From Fibrella forsythiae (lineage in GTDB: Bacteria; Bacteroidota; Bacteroidia; Cytophagales; Spirosomataceae): DNA of 64,000 nucleotides. The DNA is taken from positions 186,001-250,000 of the forward strand of contig NZ_JAFMYW010000008.1 in NCBI RefSeq assembly GCF_017353175.1. The letters run 5' to 3'. Shown here one piece after another: positions 36,572 to 45,022 of this stretch. Within the stretch, counting starts at the first letter, position 1, and each line of letters starts with the position of its first letter. The notes below the pieces were generated by a model. The model was not told where the DNA came from. It saw only the letters and a list, made by a program, of their open reading frames with translations, and ran no database searches. The translations under genes and the position numbers were made by a program.

Positions 36572-37165
36572 CTAGCGCAGGTTTCTGACGAACCGCCGCA
36601 TGGTTTCGCGGTAGATTTGCTCGGTAGACTCCAGTGGCTGTTGATGGCGCAGCAGGAAGCCCAGCATGATGATACCATGCGAGGTAGCCCACCATTCGAA
36701 ATACAAGCGCCGGATGGCTTCCGCCGATTTGGGAATGAAGGCAAATATGATGCGACAAACAATTTCGTTGACCGCCTTGATTTCTTCCGATTCGGCCAGC
36801 GAAGCCGTGCAGTTGGCCCCTTCCAGGTTATACATCACCTGGTAAAGCTCAACCTGCTGCATGGCAAACTGCCATTGCACCAGCGAAATCTCGTACAGCA
36901 GTTTCTCGGGGTCCCGGTAGAGTTTCACCAGCCGTTCGTATTCGGTACGCAGGTGGCGGAACCCTTCGTTCCGAATCTCGTCCAGCAAACTGTCTTTACT
37001 GTCGAAATAATCGTAAACGACGGGAGCGCTATAATCGATGGCGTCGGCAATTTTACGGATCGAAACCGCCTGCCAGCCTTCGCGGCGGGCAATATCTTTG
37101 GCGGTGTGGAGAATACCCGCCCGCGTTTGCTCGCGGGTGCGCTGCTTGCGCTCGACTACTTCCAT
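36572..37165 (-). CDS. TetR/AcrR family transcriptional regulator
   Basis: A 197-residue repressor-type regulator. The N-terminal helix-turn-helix is text-book (ILHTAKDIARREGWQAVSIRKIADAIDYSAPVVYDYFDSKDSLLDEI). The C-terminal domain (about 70-197) resembles TetR_C proteins with WHG-type ligand pockets. It precedes the serine hydrolase gene but a hairpin separates them. A short palindrome 16 bases upstream of its start could be its own operator. Confidence 0.93.
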   Translation of the reverse strand: MEVVERKQRTREQTRAGILHTAKDIARREGWQAVSIRKIADAIDYSAPVVYDYFDSKDSLLDEIRNEGFRHLRTEYERLVKLYRDPEKLLYEISLVQWQFAMQQVELYQVMYNLEGANCTASLAESEEIKAVNEIVCRIIFAFIPKSAEAIRRLYFEWWATSHGIIMLGFLLRHQQPLESTEQIYRETMRRFVRNLR

Positions 37166-37180
37166 GATAGGTCAGAGTTG

Positions 37181-37193
37181 TTAACGGTGTTAA
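37181..37193. promoter_or_regulatory. Possible TetR-type operator
   Basis: TTAACGGTGTTAA is a 5+5 inverted repeat with a three-base centre, 16-28 bases upstream of the regulator start codon. Position fits autoregulation, but the element is short and could be chance in an AT-rich stretch. Confidence 0.3.
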
Positions 37194-37329
37194 TCTGGCT
37201 GAAAGTTAGCCGATTATCCGGAGTTATCCGTTTTATTGGTTCTATTTAATCAACTTTTTTTGATCTGTGTACAATAAGTTAACATACAGAATTACTCAGT
37301 GTAGTTACCTATGCGATTATTCTTCGTTT

Positions 37330-38103
37330 TTATTCGACTTTTTTGACGGCCGTAATCCACGCGCCTTCATCACCAATCTGGTATGAATCGCCCTCAACGG
37401 TTCCGAAACAAGCCGTAGGTTCCAGCCCCGCTTCCTTGAACAAAGCTAATAAATCAGCCACCGTGTAGATATAGTACTGGGCAGTACGGTCAACTACGTC
37501 TACGCCTGTCTTGCTGCGCCGGTAATAGGTAAGGTGCTGAGTCACACAAGCCGTAAACGGGTCGTACTGATTGTGAACGAGTACCTGTATATCATCGCCA
37601 ACGGGTAGCCAGGCGCGTTCCTGAAAATCGGGCAGAAAGCTTTCAGCTACCATTCCCGACTGCGCCAAAAAGCGCCCCCCCGGTTCCAGCAAATCAGCAA
37701 TGCGCTGCAGGAATAGCACCATCTGATGACGCGGAAAGAAACATAGGCTGTTACCCAGACAATACGCCGCCTGAAACGACCCAGGTTCGCCCAGCAGGGC
37801 CGGATCGATCGTCATAAAATCGCCCGCAACGGCAGTTAAGGCTATTTTTTTGCGACCGACCGCCGTTTTCAGTTCAGTAATTGACTCGTCAGAAATATCA
37901 ACGCCAACAACATCGGCGCCCATCTTTGCCAGCGGAAGGGCATGTCGACCATAGCCGCAGAACACATCAAGCACGCGGTCGTCGGGGCCGAATTCGAGCG
38001 ATTCCACAATCCGTTCGAGTTCGAGTTGCGTTTGCTCGTCGGTCTGCGCGGCCTTCCAGGCATGTTGGGGTAGGCCAGTAAAAAAGTGAGAATACCAGGA
38101 CAA
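37330..38103 (-). CDS. Class I SAM-dependent methyltransferase
   Basis: A 257-residue cytoplasmic methyltransferase. Motif I is VLDVFCGYGRHALPLAKMGADVVGVD, followed by AVAGDFMTI and YCLGNSLCFFP (motif II region). The family match is to small-molecule methyltransferases of Bacteroidota with start MxWYxxWF-like text; here the protein begins SWYSHFFTG. The most likely start codon is TTG at 38103, because no in-frame ATG lies before the conserved region. Substrate unknown. It follows the peroxiredoxin gene in the leftward direction. Confidence 0.85.
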   Translation of the reverse strand: MSWYSHFFTGLPQHAWKAAQTDEQTQLELERIVESLEFGPDDRVLDVFCGYGRHALPLAKMGADVVGVDISDESITELKTAVGRKKIALTAVAGDFMTIDPALLGEPGSFQAAYCLGNSLCFFPRHQMVLFLQRIADLLEPGGRFLAQSGMVAESFLPDFQERAWLPVGDDIQVLVHNQYDPFTACVTQHLTYYRRSKTGVDVVDRTAQYYIYTVADLLALFKEAGLEPTACFGTVEGDSYQIGDEGAWITAVKKVE

Positions 38104-38119
38104 AGGATTTATGAATTAC

Positions 38120-38190
38120 GATGTACGAATTACGATTGTTGCTGTCACAATCTGTATAACGTGACAGCAACAAATCGTAATTCGTACATC
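38120..38190. repeat. Inverted repeat between methyltransferase and peroxiredoxin
   Basis: Arms 38120-38148 and 38161-38190 pair with a single bulge (GATGTACGAATTACGATTGT… on the left). The right arm ends within the stop codon of the peroxiredoxin gene (TCA at 38189-38191). Inner core GTTGCTGTCAC/GTGACAGCAAC. Confidence 0.9.
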
Positions 38191-38650
38191 AGTTCAACGA
38201 CGCTTTAACGGCTTCGAAATCAGGTACGTTGCCTGCGTTTTCGAGGACTTCGGCATATTTGATCTGGCCGGCTTCGTCGATAACGAAAGCCGCGCGCTTG
38301 CTCACGCCTTTCATGTTCATCACAAAGTTTTCGTATAGCGCACCGTACGCTGCCGACACCTCTTTATTGAAGTCGGAGAGCAATGGAAACGGCAGGTTTT
38401 GCTCGGCTTTGAACTTGGCCAGCGTAAAGGGTGAATCAACCGAAACGGCCAGAATATCGGCGTTCAGATTGGTATACGTATGTAGATTGTCGCGCATTTC
38501 GCAGAGTTCGGCGGTGCATACGCTGGTAAAGGCCATTGGAAAAAACAGGAGCACTACGTTTTTTCCAGCGTAATCGCTGAGGGAAACGGGTTGATTCTCA
38601 GACGAGAAAAGCGTAAAGGCGGGGGCCGATTGCCCAATGTCTAAAGCCAT
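38189..38650 (-). CDS. Peroxiredoxin, AhpE-like
   Basis: Thiol peroxidase of 153 residues. The start is set at 38650 (MALDIGQSAPAFTLFSSE) because the conserved fold begins there; the open frame upstream is non-homologous. The peroxidatic cysteine is in PMAFTSVCTAELCEM; a second cysteine five residues later could be the resolving one. The following text (AVSVDSPFTLAKFKAEQNLPFPLLSD) is typical for AhpE/Prx5-like enzymes. Cytoplasmic. Divergent from the ROK kinase gene. Confidence 0.9.
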   Translation of the reverse strand: MALDIGQSAPAFTLFSSENQPVSLSDYAGKNVVLLFFPMAFTSVCTAELCEMRDNLHTYTNLNADILAVSVDSPFTLAKFKAEQNLPFPLLSDFNKEVSAAYGALYENFVMNMKGVSKRAAFVIDEAGQIKYAEVLENAGNVPDFEAVKASLN

Positions 38651-38724
38651 GACGAGGGTGGTTGATACGGTTAAAATTGACAATACAAAGGTAGGCGCAA
38701 AGAAGCGTAACGGTGTTGTGTATG

Positions 38725-38755
38725 TTGGCAACGAATGATTGCAACGTATGTTTGT
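38725..38755 (+). promoter_or_regulatory. Candidate promoter for the ROK kinase
   Basis: GTTG at 38725-38728, a 19-base spacer, and TATGTTTG at 38748-38755 (exact TAnnTTTG), 44 bases before the start codon. One of the best Bacteroidota promoter matches in the window. Confidence 0.55.
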
Positions 38756-38799
38756 AACCTCATTCCTGAACATCCGCTGATTCAGCAAGTACAGTCGTT

Positions 38800-39720
38800 A
38801 TGCAAACATATTGGGGTATTGACCTCGGCGGCACCAAGATCGAAGGTGTCATTCTTTCATCGCCTTCTCCCGAGGCAGTCGTTATTCGTAAACGGATCGA
38901 CACCGAAGCGCACCTGGGTTACGAACACATTGTCAGCCGCATCAAATTGCTGGTTGATCAGTTGCGGGCCGAGACCGGGTACGTACCTGAGCACATTGGT
39001 TTTGCTACGCCCGGCACGCTCGACCCGGGTACGCAGACGATGAAAAACTGCAATACCACCTGCCTGAATGGCAAGCCGCTTAAACAAGCGTTAACGGAGC
39101 AGCTTGGCGTACCGGTCTCACTGGCCAACGATGCCAACTGCTTTGCGCTGGCCGAGGCGACACTGGGGGCTGTTCCGGGCGTGGTGGCGAATTTCCAGCT
39201 GATGTTTGGCGTCATTATGGGTACGGGCGTTGGCGGCGGCGTAGTGGTACGCGGCCTCGACGGACGGCCGTTTGTCATTAATGGTCTGCACGGTATCGGC
39301 GGCGAATGGGGCCATAACATTCTGGAAGAGAATGGGCACGACTGCTACTGCGGCAAACGCGGCTGCAACGAGCAGGTGCTTTCGGGACCGGCGTTGCAAC
39401 GCTTTTACTTCGAGCAAAGCGGTCAGAACAGGACCATGAAAGAGATTGTTGAGCGTCACCGCGCGGGGATCGACCCGGTTGCCTCGGTCACGATGGAACG
39501 GATGCTGGAATATTATGGCCGGTCTATCTCAACGCTCATCAACGTACTCGACCCCGACGTGATCGTGCTCGGCGGCGGGGTGGGCAACATCGACGAACTC
39601 TATACCGAGGGCTACGAGCGTATCAAGAAATACATCTTCAACGATAAGGTCGTGAAAACGCCCATCCTCCGCCCTAAACTCGGCGATAGTGCCGGCGTGT
39701 TCGGCGCGGCAATGTTGTAA
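38800..39720 (+). CDS. ROK family sugar kinase
   Basis: Predicted glucokinase, fructokinase or N-acetylhexosamine kinase; 306 residues. The phosphate-1 motif WGIDLGGTKIEGVIL opens the protein. GFATPGTLDP and LANDANCFALAEA carry the catalytic Asp, and GTGVGGGVVV is the phosphate-2 loop. The ROK zinc site is CYCGKRGCNE preceded by GEWGHNIL, so the His-x-Cys-x-Cys set is intact. Sugar specificity cannot be set from sequence. No sugar operon is adjacent. Own promoter, ends at an inverted repeat. Confidence 0.93.
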   Translation: MQTYWGIDLGGTKIEGVILSSPSPEAVVIRKRIDTEAHLGYEHIVSRIKLLVDQLRAETGYVPEHIGFATPGTLDPGTQTMKNCNTTCLNGKPLKQALTEQLGVPVSLANDANCFALAEATLGAVPGVVANFQLMFGVIMGTGVGGGVVVRGLDGRPFVINGLHGIGGEWGHNILEENGHDCYCGKRGCNEQVLSGPALQRFYFEQSGQNRTMKEIVERHRAGIDPVASVTMERMLEYYGRSISTLINVLDPDVIVLGGGVGNIDELYTEGYERIKKYIFNDKVVKTPILRPKLGDSAGVFGAAML

Positions 39721-39724
39721 AAAA

Positions 39725-39816
39725 GTTTACTGTTTTCCGTTTATTGTTCTCTGTTGCGCTGCTGCTCAGATAGGATAGTGATCCTTCAGCGCAACAGAGA
39801 ACAGAAGACAGAGGAC
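39725..39816. repeat. Inverted repeat between convergent ROK and FN3 genes
   Basis: TGTTCTCTGTTGCGCTG (39745-39761) pairs exactly with CAGCGCAACAGAGAACA (39787-39803); flanks extend the pairing imperfectly (GTTTACTGTTTTCCG with AGAAGACAGAGGAC). It fills the gap between the two convergent stop codons. Confidence 0.88.
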
Positions 39817-39822
39817 ATGAGC

Positions 39823-42711
39823 CTACAACCTTACATCGATCGTGACGGTATCATCTTCGCCATTGGTATAGCCGTTATTTGGTGTGCTATCTGGATCAGG
39901 TACGTTACTCTCCGCAATTTGAGCTTTAATTTGCTGTGGTCCCTTGCCAGATACACGAACTGGTATAGGTAGGCTTACGCTCGTGTCTGGCAATAAATCC
40001 ATAGGTATAGTTAATCGGTATTCGTTAGGCAGCCCCGTAGCTGTCCAGATTGGGGTACGTACCTCCCACCCCGCAGGCAGTAGCAGTTTAGGGATTATGC
40101 CTGGTGCCCTGGCACCACCCCTGTTGGTATGTGTCAACATCAACGTTACCGACTCACCATCTTTCGGTGTGCGTGTGTTGACACTCATTTGCAAGCTTAT
40201 GTCTGCTTTATCAGGATCGACTGTGGGTTGATTGGGTACTACCGGAGGTAATACCCGCTGATTTGGGTTCGGTGAGTAGTAGACCGGACCAGCCTGGTCA
40301 GCCGTTCGAATATCAACCTGAGCGGCATCGTCTTCACCATCAGCATAGCCAGTACCGGGTTCACTATCGGGGTCTGGCCTGCTGCTTGCCTCTTCTATCT
40401 CTGCTGCATTGATGAACGTACCTGCTTTATTTACTCTGGCTAGAAAACGAACGGTACTCAATTTGCCGGGAGCAACACCCATATCTACATATACCTGCTC
40501 GGCCGAATGAAACACGTAATATTTGTCTGGCGTAGACACGTAACTAATCCCTGGCGGTAATCTATCTACAACCCTGATATACGTTGAGTCAGTACCGGCA
40601 TTTCGAACTGTAAGCGCATAGGTAACCAGATCACCTACCTTGGGGGTACGATTCGAAACGGCCATTGAGAGGGAATAATCTACCGGAGGCAGAATCACAA
40701 ATGACTGAGTCATAACCTTCGTCGAAGTAATGCCTATGCACTGAATACGTACCTGAAGCTGATACGTTTTGTCAGGCAACAGGCCGGTAATATCATACTC
40801 AAAACGCCCTCCTTCCGGCGTGGGTGCCGTGGTGACAGACGTTGACGTGCTCGATGTTTGGTCGCGCCAAACAAGATCGAACTGGGTCCCCGCTGGTATA
40901 TTGTACATGGTGACCCTAACTTTTGATGGCGACAAAACGCGGGTGTTAATCCAGCCTGGCTCAAGGCATTTTGTCGTAAATGGCAACTGACGCTGATACT
41001 CTGTCTCTTGCCCGTCGCAGATTGACTGCACCTGCCATTCATAGGCAGTGTCAGTGGTTAGCCCCGTTATACTGTATACTGCGGCGGTTGTTGGTACGCC
41101 ATACGTCCAGGTATCACCTCCTGATTTCCGCCAGCGTACCCGTTGCTGGTACTGCCCGGTGGTTACGGTCGTCCAGCCAACGAACGCTGCCGTTGCCGAC
41201 ACCCCCCGCACAACGGCTGACAATGGCGCTGCACATTGAGTGGTAAACGATCGAACTACACTCACGGTTGCCACGCCACCGGGGCATGTGTTCTGGATTC
41301 GCCAGTCGTATACTGTGCCCCCTACTAGTCCGTCAAGCACGTACGTCTCGTCGGTCGTTACCGGTTTTGCCAGCCAAGCGGTCGCCGTGGCTAGCTTGTA
41401 TTGAACTGTATACTGTCCATATCCGATAGCGTCCCAGTCTAGCCCCGCAGCTGTTGGTTCAACCCCATATTCTGCTAAACCCGTGGGCACCTGGCAGGCA
41501 GCGGTGGTAAAGGAACGGGTCTCGCTAACGACTGTCTGACTAGCCGAACAAGTTAACGCCACCCGCCATTCGTAAGGCGTGCTTACCAGTAAACCTATCA
41601 CAGATAAATAGTTATAGGAATCTGGTATGTAATCTACCCAGGACATCGTACCCTTTGGTCGTAGCTGTACCCTGTACGCTTCTTTCCTGTTACCCGACCA
41701 AGTAAAATTCTCTGACAACGAGCTGGTAGCCTCTTCATTCAACCCCGACGGCGGCGAACAGGCATATGTAGTAAATGAGCGGGGTTCTGAAAAGGACGAT
41801 ACACTACCATCAGGACAAATAGCTCGTACTTTCCAGGTGTAAACCGAACTGGCCGAGAGACCGGTCGGAGAATACACCGAACCGTATTCAAAGCTACGAT
41901 TCCCCTCAATGATAGCGGTCTGCGAGGTAGGTTCCCCTTCCTGCTGCCAGCTTAGCTGGTAGCGCGTTTCGCCCTCAATCTGCTGCCAGAATAGGCTAGC
42001 GAACGTAGCACCAATCTCGTATTCTTTAGTGACGGCAGGTACGTTACAACCCGTTGTGAAGGTGGCTGATTGCGTAAAATTGCTATTATAGTTTGCGTCA
42101 CATACGGTTTGTACCTGCCATTCATAAGCGGTTGCATCTTTGAGACCCAGTATGCTGTAGGGCCGGGCAGGGCTTCGGCGTGTCGTCCAGGTAGTACTGC
42201 CCACAGGTCGCCAACGAACGGTATATACCTCTTCATAACTTCCTTCCCAAGAGACGAGAGCTTCTGTGCTGGATGTAGTCAGCACTTCAAGGTCTGTTGC
42301 CATTGCGCAAACCGTTGTAAACGAGCTGACCTGGCTGTATGTCTTCTCTTCGCCATACCCGCTTGACCCACTGTACGGGCAGGTAGTCACAATATACCAC
42401 TCGTAATCGGTATCAGGCGTTAGGTTGCCGACCGAACCATATCCCTGTCCGTTAGACTCGTAGTACATACTCGCACTGGAAAGTACTGTCGTGCTTCGAG
42501 GGCGGTAAGCGATTGTTTCTACGAAAGCGCTATTGCTCCTTTTCCAGCTTAAGAAGGCGCTTTTCGACCCAACATATTGAACGGTTAAGCCGGTAGCTGC
42601 CGGGCAAGAAGCACTCATAGTACCAGTACCTGACGTATCTGAAGGAATTGTATTGGCAAAAAGTTGGCTTGATAACAGGAGAAGTACAAACAGGCGTAAA
42701 CAGTGTTTCAT
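39823..42711 (-). CDS. Secreted protein with seven FN3-like and two DUF11-like domains
   Basis: A 962-residue exported protein (signal peptide MKHCLRLFVLLLLSSQLFA). Seven fibronectin-III-like repeats of about 90 residues run from residue 33 to 660. Each starts with a cysteine (…TT-x-C-x-x-P/A…) and holds a second one in …V-x-T/A-x-C-…, so each repeat could carry a disulfide. Two DUF11-like repeats follow (660-800, 845-962), both ending in a P-D-P-D-S-x-P-x-x-G-Y-x-x-G-E-D-D text. There is no T9SS C-terminal sorting domain, so it may be periplasmic or exported by other means. Possible adhesin or surface scaffold; function unknown. Confidence 0.8.
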   Translation of the reverse strand: MKHCLRLFVLLLLSSQLFANTIPSDTSGTGTMSASCPAATGLTVQYVGSKSAFLSWKRSNSAFVETIAYRPRSTTVLSSASMYYESNGQGYGSVGNLTPDTDYEWYIVTTCPYSGSSGYGEEKTYSQVSSFTTVCAMATDLEVLTTSSTEALVSWEGSYEEVYTVRWRPVGSTTWTTRRSPARPYSILGLKDATAYEWQVQTVCDANYNSNFTQSATFTTGCNVPAVTKEYEIGATFASLFWQQIEGETRYQLSWQQEGEPTSQTAIIEGNRSFEYGSVYSPTGLSASSVYTWKVRAICPDGSVSSFSEPRSFTTYACSPPSGLNEEATSSLSENFTWSGNRKEAYRVQLRPKGTMSWVDYIPDSYNYLSVIGLLVSTPYEWRVALTCSASQTVVSETRSFTTAACQVPTGLAEYGVEPTAAGLDWDAIGYGQYTVQYKLATATAWLAKPVTTDETYVLDGLVGGTVYDWRIQNTCPGGVATVSVVRSFTTQCAAPLSAVVRGVSATAAFVGWTTVTTGQYQQRVRWRKSGGDTWTYGVPTTAAVYSITGLTTDTAYEWQVQSICDGQETEYQRQLPFTTKCLEPGWINTRVLSPSKVRVTMYNIPAGTQFDLVWRDQTSSTSTSVTTAPTPEGGRFEYDITGLLPDKTYQLQVRIQCIGITSTKVMTQSFVILPPVDYSLSMAVSNRTPKVGDLVTYALTVRNAGTDSTYIRVVDRLPPGISYVSTPDKYYVFHSAEQVYVDMGVAPGKLSTVRFLARVNKAGTFINAAEIEEASSRPDPDSEPGTGYADGEDDAAQVDIRTADQAGPVYYSPNPNQRVLPPVVPNQPTVDPDKADISLQMSVNTRTPKDGESVTLMLTHTNRGGARAPGIIPKLLLPAGWEVRTPIWTATGLPNEYRLTIPMDLLPDTSVSLPIPVRVSGKGPQQIKAQIAESNVPDPDSTPNNGYTNGEDDTVTIDVRL

Positions 42712-42888
42712 CAGACAAACGGTGAAAAGAAAAGGCAGCTAAATATATAGATAGATCAACTATTCGACACACATTGTATCCGTAGTACGTTTTTTTTGTC
42801 TGAGATCAGCAGATAGCTCGATTAACTTTTGCGGCGGATTTAGAGTTATTTGCCAAACGAAAATTTCTCGCTCACCCCTCAGCTGTCC

Positions 42889-43368
42889 ATGAAATCAGAC
42901 AACGGCCACTACGTTATCGGTATACTATCGCTTTTTTTCGTTATCACTATGTCGGCCTGTTCCGGCGAAAAGAAGACGGAACAGACCACGACCGATTCGA
43001 CAGGCGTGACTTTTGACAAAGTGGCGGCAGAATCGGCGGCGGTGCTGGATCAGTTGCACAATGCGGCCCGCGAAATAAACAGCGCCTGCCCCGTGCTGAT
43101 CGACCCTGCAACGCGGCTGGATAGCGCCCAGGTGCTATCGGAAGCAGCGTTGCAATTCAACTACACGCTGACCACAGCCAGCCGGGATGATATTGACCTT
43201 CAGCAACTTGCCGCAACAACCAAGCCCGCGCTGATCGAGTCGGTGAAGACGAACAGCGCCATGGCCGACCTCCGCGATCACAGCATCACGATGGTATACA
43301 ACTACCGCGACAAGAACGGCGAATACCTCCTGAAGATACCTGTTACCCCTACCGATTACGCCAAGTAA
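42889..43368 (+). CDS. Small hypothetical lipoprotein
   Basis: A 159-residue lipoprotein, start at 42889 (MKSDNGHYVIGILSLFFVITMSAC; lipobox MSAC). An open frame extends 13 codons upstream, but the signal sequence fits this ATG. After a Thr/Lys linker comes a single alpha/beta domain (about 40-159) with VAAESAAVLDQLHNAAREINSACPVLIDPATRLDSAQVL. Similar sequences occur in Bacteroidota as uncharacterised lipoproteins. Divergent from the FN3 gene; followed 10 bases later by the convergent small lipoprotein gene. Confidence 0.8.
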   Translation: MKSDNGHYVIGILSLFFVITMSACSGEKKTEQTTTDSTGVTFDKVAAESAAVLDQLHNAAREINSACPVLIDPATRLDSAQVLSEAALQFNYTLTTASRDDIDLQQLAATTKPALIESVKTNSAMADLRDHSITMVYNYRDKNGEYLLKIPVTPTDYAK

Positions 43369-43378
43369 ACGTACCTGG

Positions 43379-43558
43379 CTACCAGCCTCGTTTTTTGGCC
43401 TGCCCCGGTGGCAAGCCGCCGCGACCGTTCTTGTACCAACCTTTGTGCTTTCCGTTGTCGTGTGGGCGATTTGGCCGGTCATTCACTAACACTGGCCCTG
43501 GTGCACAGGCGCTGACGAACAAACCAAGGGCCAAACTATAGATGAGCGCACGTTTCAT
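43379..43558 (-). CDS. Very small lipoprotein (59 residues)
   Basis: A 59-codon gene on the minus strand: MKRALIYSLALGLFVSAC gives a clean signal peptide and lipobox VSAC (Cys18), then a short basic peptide rich in Gly, Asn and Lys with HKGWYKNGRGGLPPGQAKKR near the end. It ends ten bases from the convergent lipoprotein gene at 42889-43368. The lipobox and a coherent small protein make a real gene likely. Function unknown. The intergenic motif AACGTACCTGGC occurs on both sides (43368 and 43578). Confidence 0.65.
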   Translation of the reverse strand: MKRALIYSLALGLFVSACAPGPVLVNDRPNRPHDNGKHKGWYKNGRGGLPPGQAKKRGW

Positions 43559-43725
43559 AGGTTGAGTTTTACATAGTAACGTACCTGGCCGTTAGCCTCG
43601 TATTAAGAGCGATTATTCTGTCTCTTTCATGGGCGGTAAGAAAACTGTGTGGCTTCGCTATGTCTATCAATTACCGGTAGTCTTCTATACCAGAACTGGT
43701 ACCTGCCCACCCCGCATTCATCAAA

Positions 43726-43754
43726 AAACCCCCTCCGAAAGTCAGAGGGGGTTT
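43726..43754 (-). terminator. Intrinsic terminator for the TonB remnant transcript
   Basis: AAACCCCCTC (43726-43735) and GAGGGGGTTT (43745-43754) with a nine-base loop, followed on the minus strand by a run of six Ts (AAAAAA at 43723-43728). Canonical, leftward; it now lies downstream of a gene remnant. The region 43559-43918 holds nothing else that I can support. Confidence 0.85.
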
Positions 43755-43918
43755 ATCTACCAAGAATGACAATTTATGAGTCGGCTGGCTTTCGGCCAAC
43801 TAACTTCTTCTTTTTCGGCGAAGGTGAGATTACGTACTCTGTCTCATCATGCGGTTCCTGGCTAATAAGCTTCACTGATCTAAATTGCTTAACTATCAGT
43901 TGCTTGACTAAAAAAATA

Positions 43919-44133
43919 ATTAAAACAGATACCGGACACAAAACTGGAACTGGCGGGGCGTTCCGGCGTTGCGCTGCACAATACCGCTGCCTGCCGGCCC
44001 AACCTGAATCTGGTTACTCTGCGTGGCGTTGTTCGAGTAGCCACTGAGGTTATTTGTATTTAATACGTTAAAAATGTCGGCCCGGATCTCTACACGCTGA
44101 CCCGTCTGCGAATTGATTGGCAGGCTATACTTG
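43919..44133 (-). pseudogene. C-terminal remnant of a TonB-dependent receptor
   Basis: On the minus strand the last ~70 codons of an outer-membrane receptor remain: KYSLPINSQTGQRVEIRADI, then FNVLNTNNLSGYSNN, and TPRQFQFCVRYLF before TAA (43919-43921). R-A-D-x-F-N-x-L-N and a terminal aromatic F (R-Y-L-F) are typical of the last beta-strands of TonB receptors with carboxypeptidase-like N-termini. The upstream 700-900 residues are missing, replaced by the DUF2064 gene whose last codons overlap the remnant. An intrinsic terminator downstream is still intact. Confidence 0.75.
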
Positions 44134-44664
44134 CAGACGCAGGTGATCGAGTAGCGCCTGAGCTAGCGACGCTGTTTGCCACGGCAGCGATATAAAGGCC
44201 TCTTCATCAGTGAGTAAAGACCGATTGAAGGCCGCCAGATACACACCGCCCCGCTCGTCGGCTCCTACGGGCATGATCCCTGACTGCACGGCGCGGGCGG
44301 CGGCGCGCAAATCGGAGGGGCGTAGCGCCGGGCAATCGTTGCCGATACAAATCACCGATTCGTAGCCCAGGTCGAGCACTGCCTTCGTTGCCTTATACAA
44401 CTGCTCGCCAAATGTACCCGAGCAGTTGGGCGCCAGCTCGTGATATACAAACCCCGGCAACCCTGATGCCGCTACCTTGCCCATTGCCAGCTGTTCCAGT
44501 GAGCGCCATACCCGTTCGTTTCGGGCCACAGAACCGGTCATTGGCTTGCGCCGTGCCTCCTGTATCGCCGAAAGCGAAAAAAGTAAAACCGCTACTGAAC
44601 CCGAAGGCGTATGCATAAGCTGGGGGACGAGTGCGATGACATGCGCGTGAACGAAGGTAGCCAC
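44125..44664 (-). CDS. DUF2064 family glycosyltransferase-like protein
   Basis: A 179-residue protein of the DUF2064/TIGR04282 group, with GTFGEQLYKATKAVLDLGYESVICIGNDCPAL as the core, where G-N-D-C-P corresponds to the usual G-x-D-x-P nucleotide-sugar site. Members have a GT-A fold and some take part in arsenosugar or glycolipid synthesis. Length is short by about 20 residues relative to most (the N-terminal strand is MATFVHAHVIALVP rather than the usual LIVFVKxPxPGxVKTRLA text), so the N-terminal motif is missing and activity is doubtful. Its stop abuts a TonB-receptor remnant. Confidence 0.75.
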   Translation of the reverse strand: MATFVHAHVIALVPQLMHTPSGSVAVLLFSLSAIQEARRKPMTGSVARNERVWRSLEQLAMGKVAASGLPGFVYHELAPNCSGTFGEQLYKATKAVLDLGYESVICIGNDCPALRPSDLRAAARAVQSGIMPVGADERGGVYLAAFNRSLLTDEEAFISLPWQTASLAQALLDHLRLQV

Positions 44665-44811
44665 CCATTGCCTGTTTTGTTGAATTGCCAGCGCGTGTAG
44701 GGTATCATTTACGACAAAAAATACTCAATGGATTTCGGGTACGGTCAGATGAGCCATTCCCTACTTTTTCTACCGGACAATAGGGAACGTATATACTTAA
44801 CAGTTTAGTGA

Positions 44812-44842
44812 TTTGGTGCTTTACCGTGGGTTTGTATATTTG
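44812..44842 (+). promoter_or_regulatory. Strong Bacteroidota-type promoter for SNF2 helicase
   Basis: TTTG (44812-44815), exactly 19 bases, then TATATTTG (44835-44842): a full match to TTTG-N19-TAnnTTTG. It lies 180 bases before the helicase start, so a long 5' leader would be made. The 44665-45022 region otherwise shows no gene. Confidence 0.65.
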
Positions 44843-45022
44843 AGACTGTTACCTCAATATGTTTGCATTAGCTATTTTTGTTCAAGTTATCATAGGCAAA
44901 TTGTGGACGCACTAAAAATCTGTAAGTGAGTCATTTATCTGCCAGTTTGCCCGATAGCGACAACAAGTGCAGTCCCCTGTCAGTGAGGCTGTTGTTGCTG
45001 CGTAGACACCATTCTTTTTCTC

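Noticed and set aside
36460-36762. 101-residue N-terminal extension of the serine hydrolase
   Set aside because: The extension overlaps the TetR gene antisense and the hairpin; a normal signal peptide with lipobox starts at 36459.
38651-38788. 46-residue extension of the peroxiredoxin
   Set aside because: The AhpE-like fold begins at MALDIGQ; the upstream codons overlap the divergent promoter of the ROK gene and have no homology-like features.
43649-44047. Plus-strand open frame of 132 codons
   Set aside because: No family resemblance, odd composition, and it runs antisense through the terminator and the TonB-receptor remnant, whose minus-strand text is clearly protein-like.
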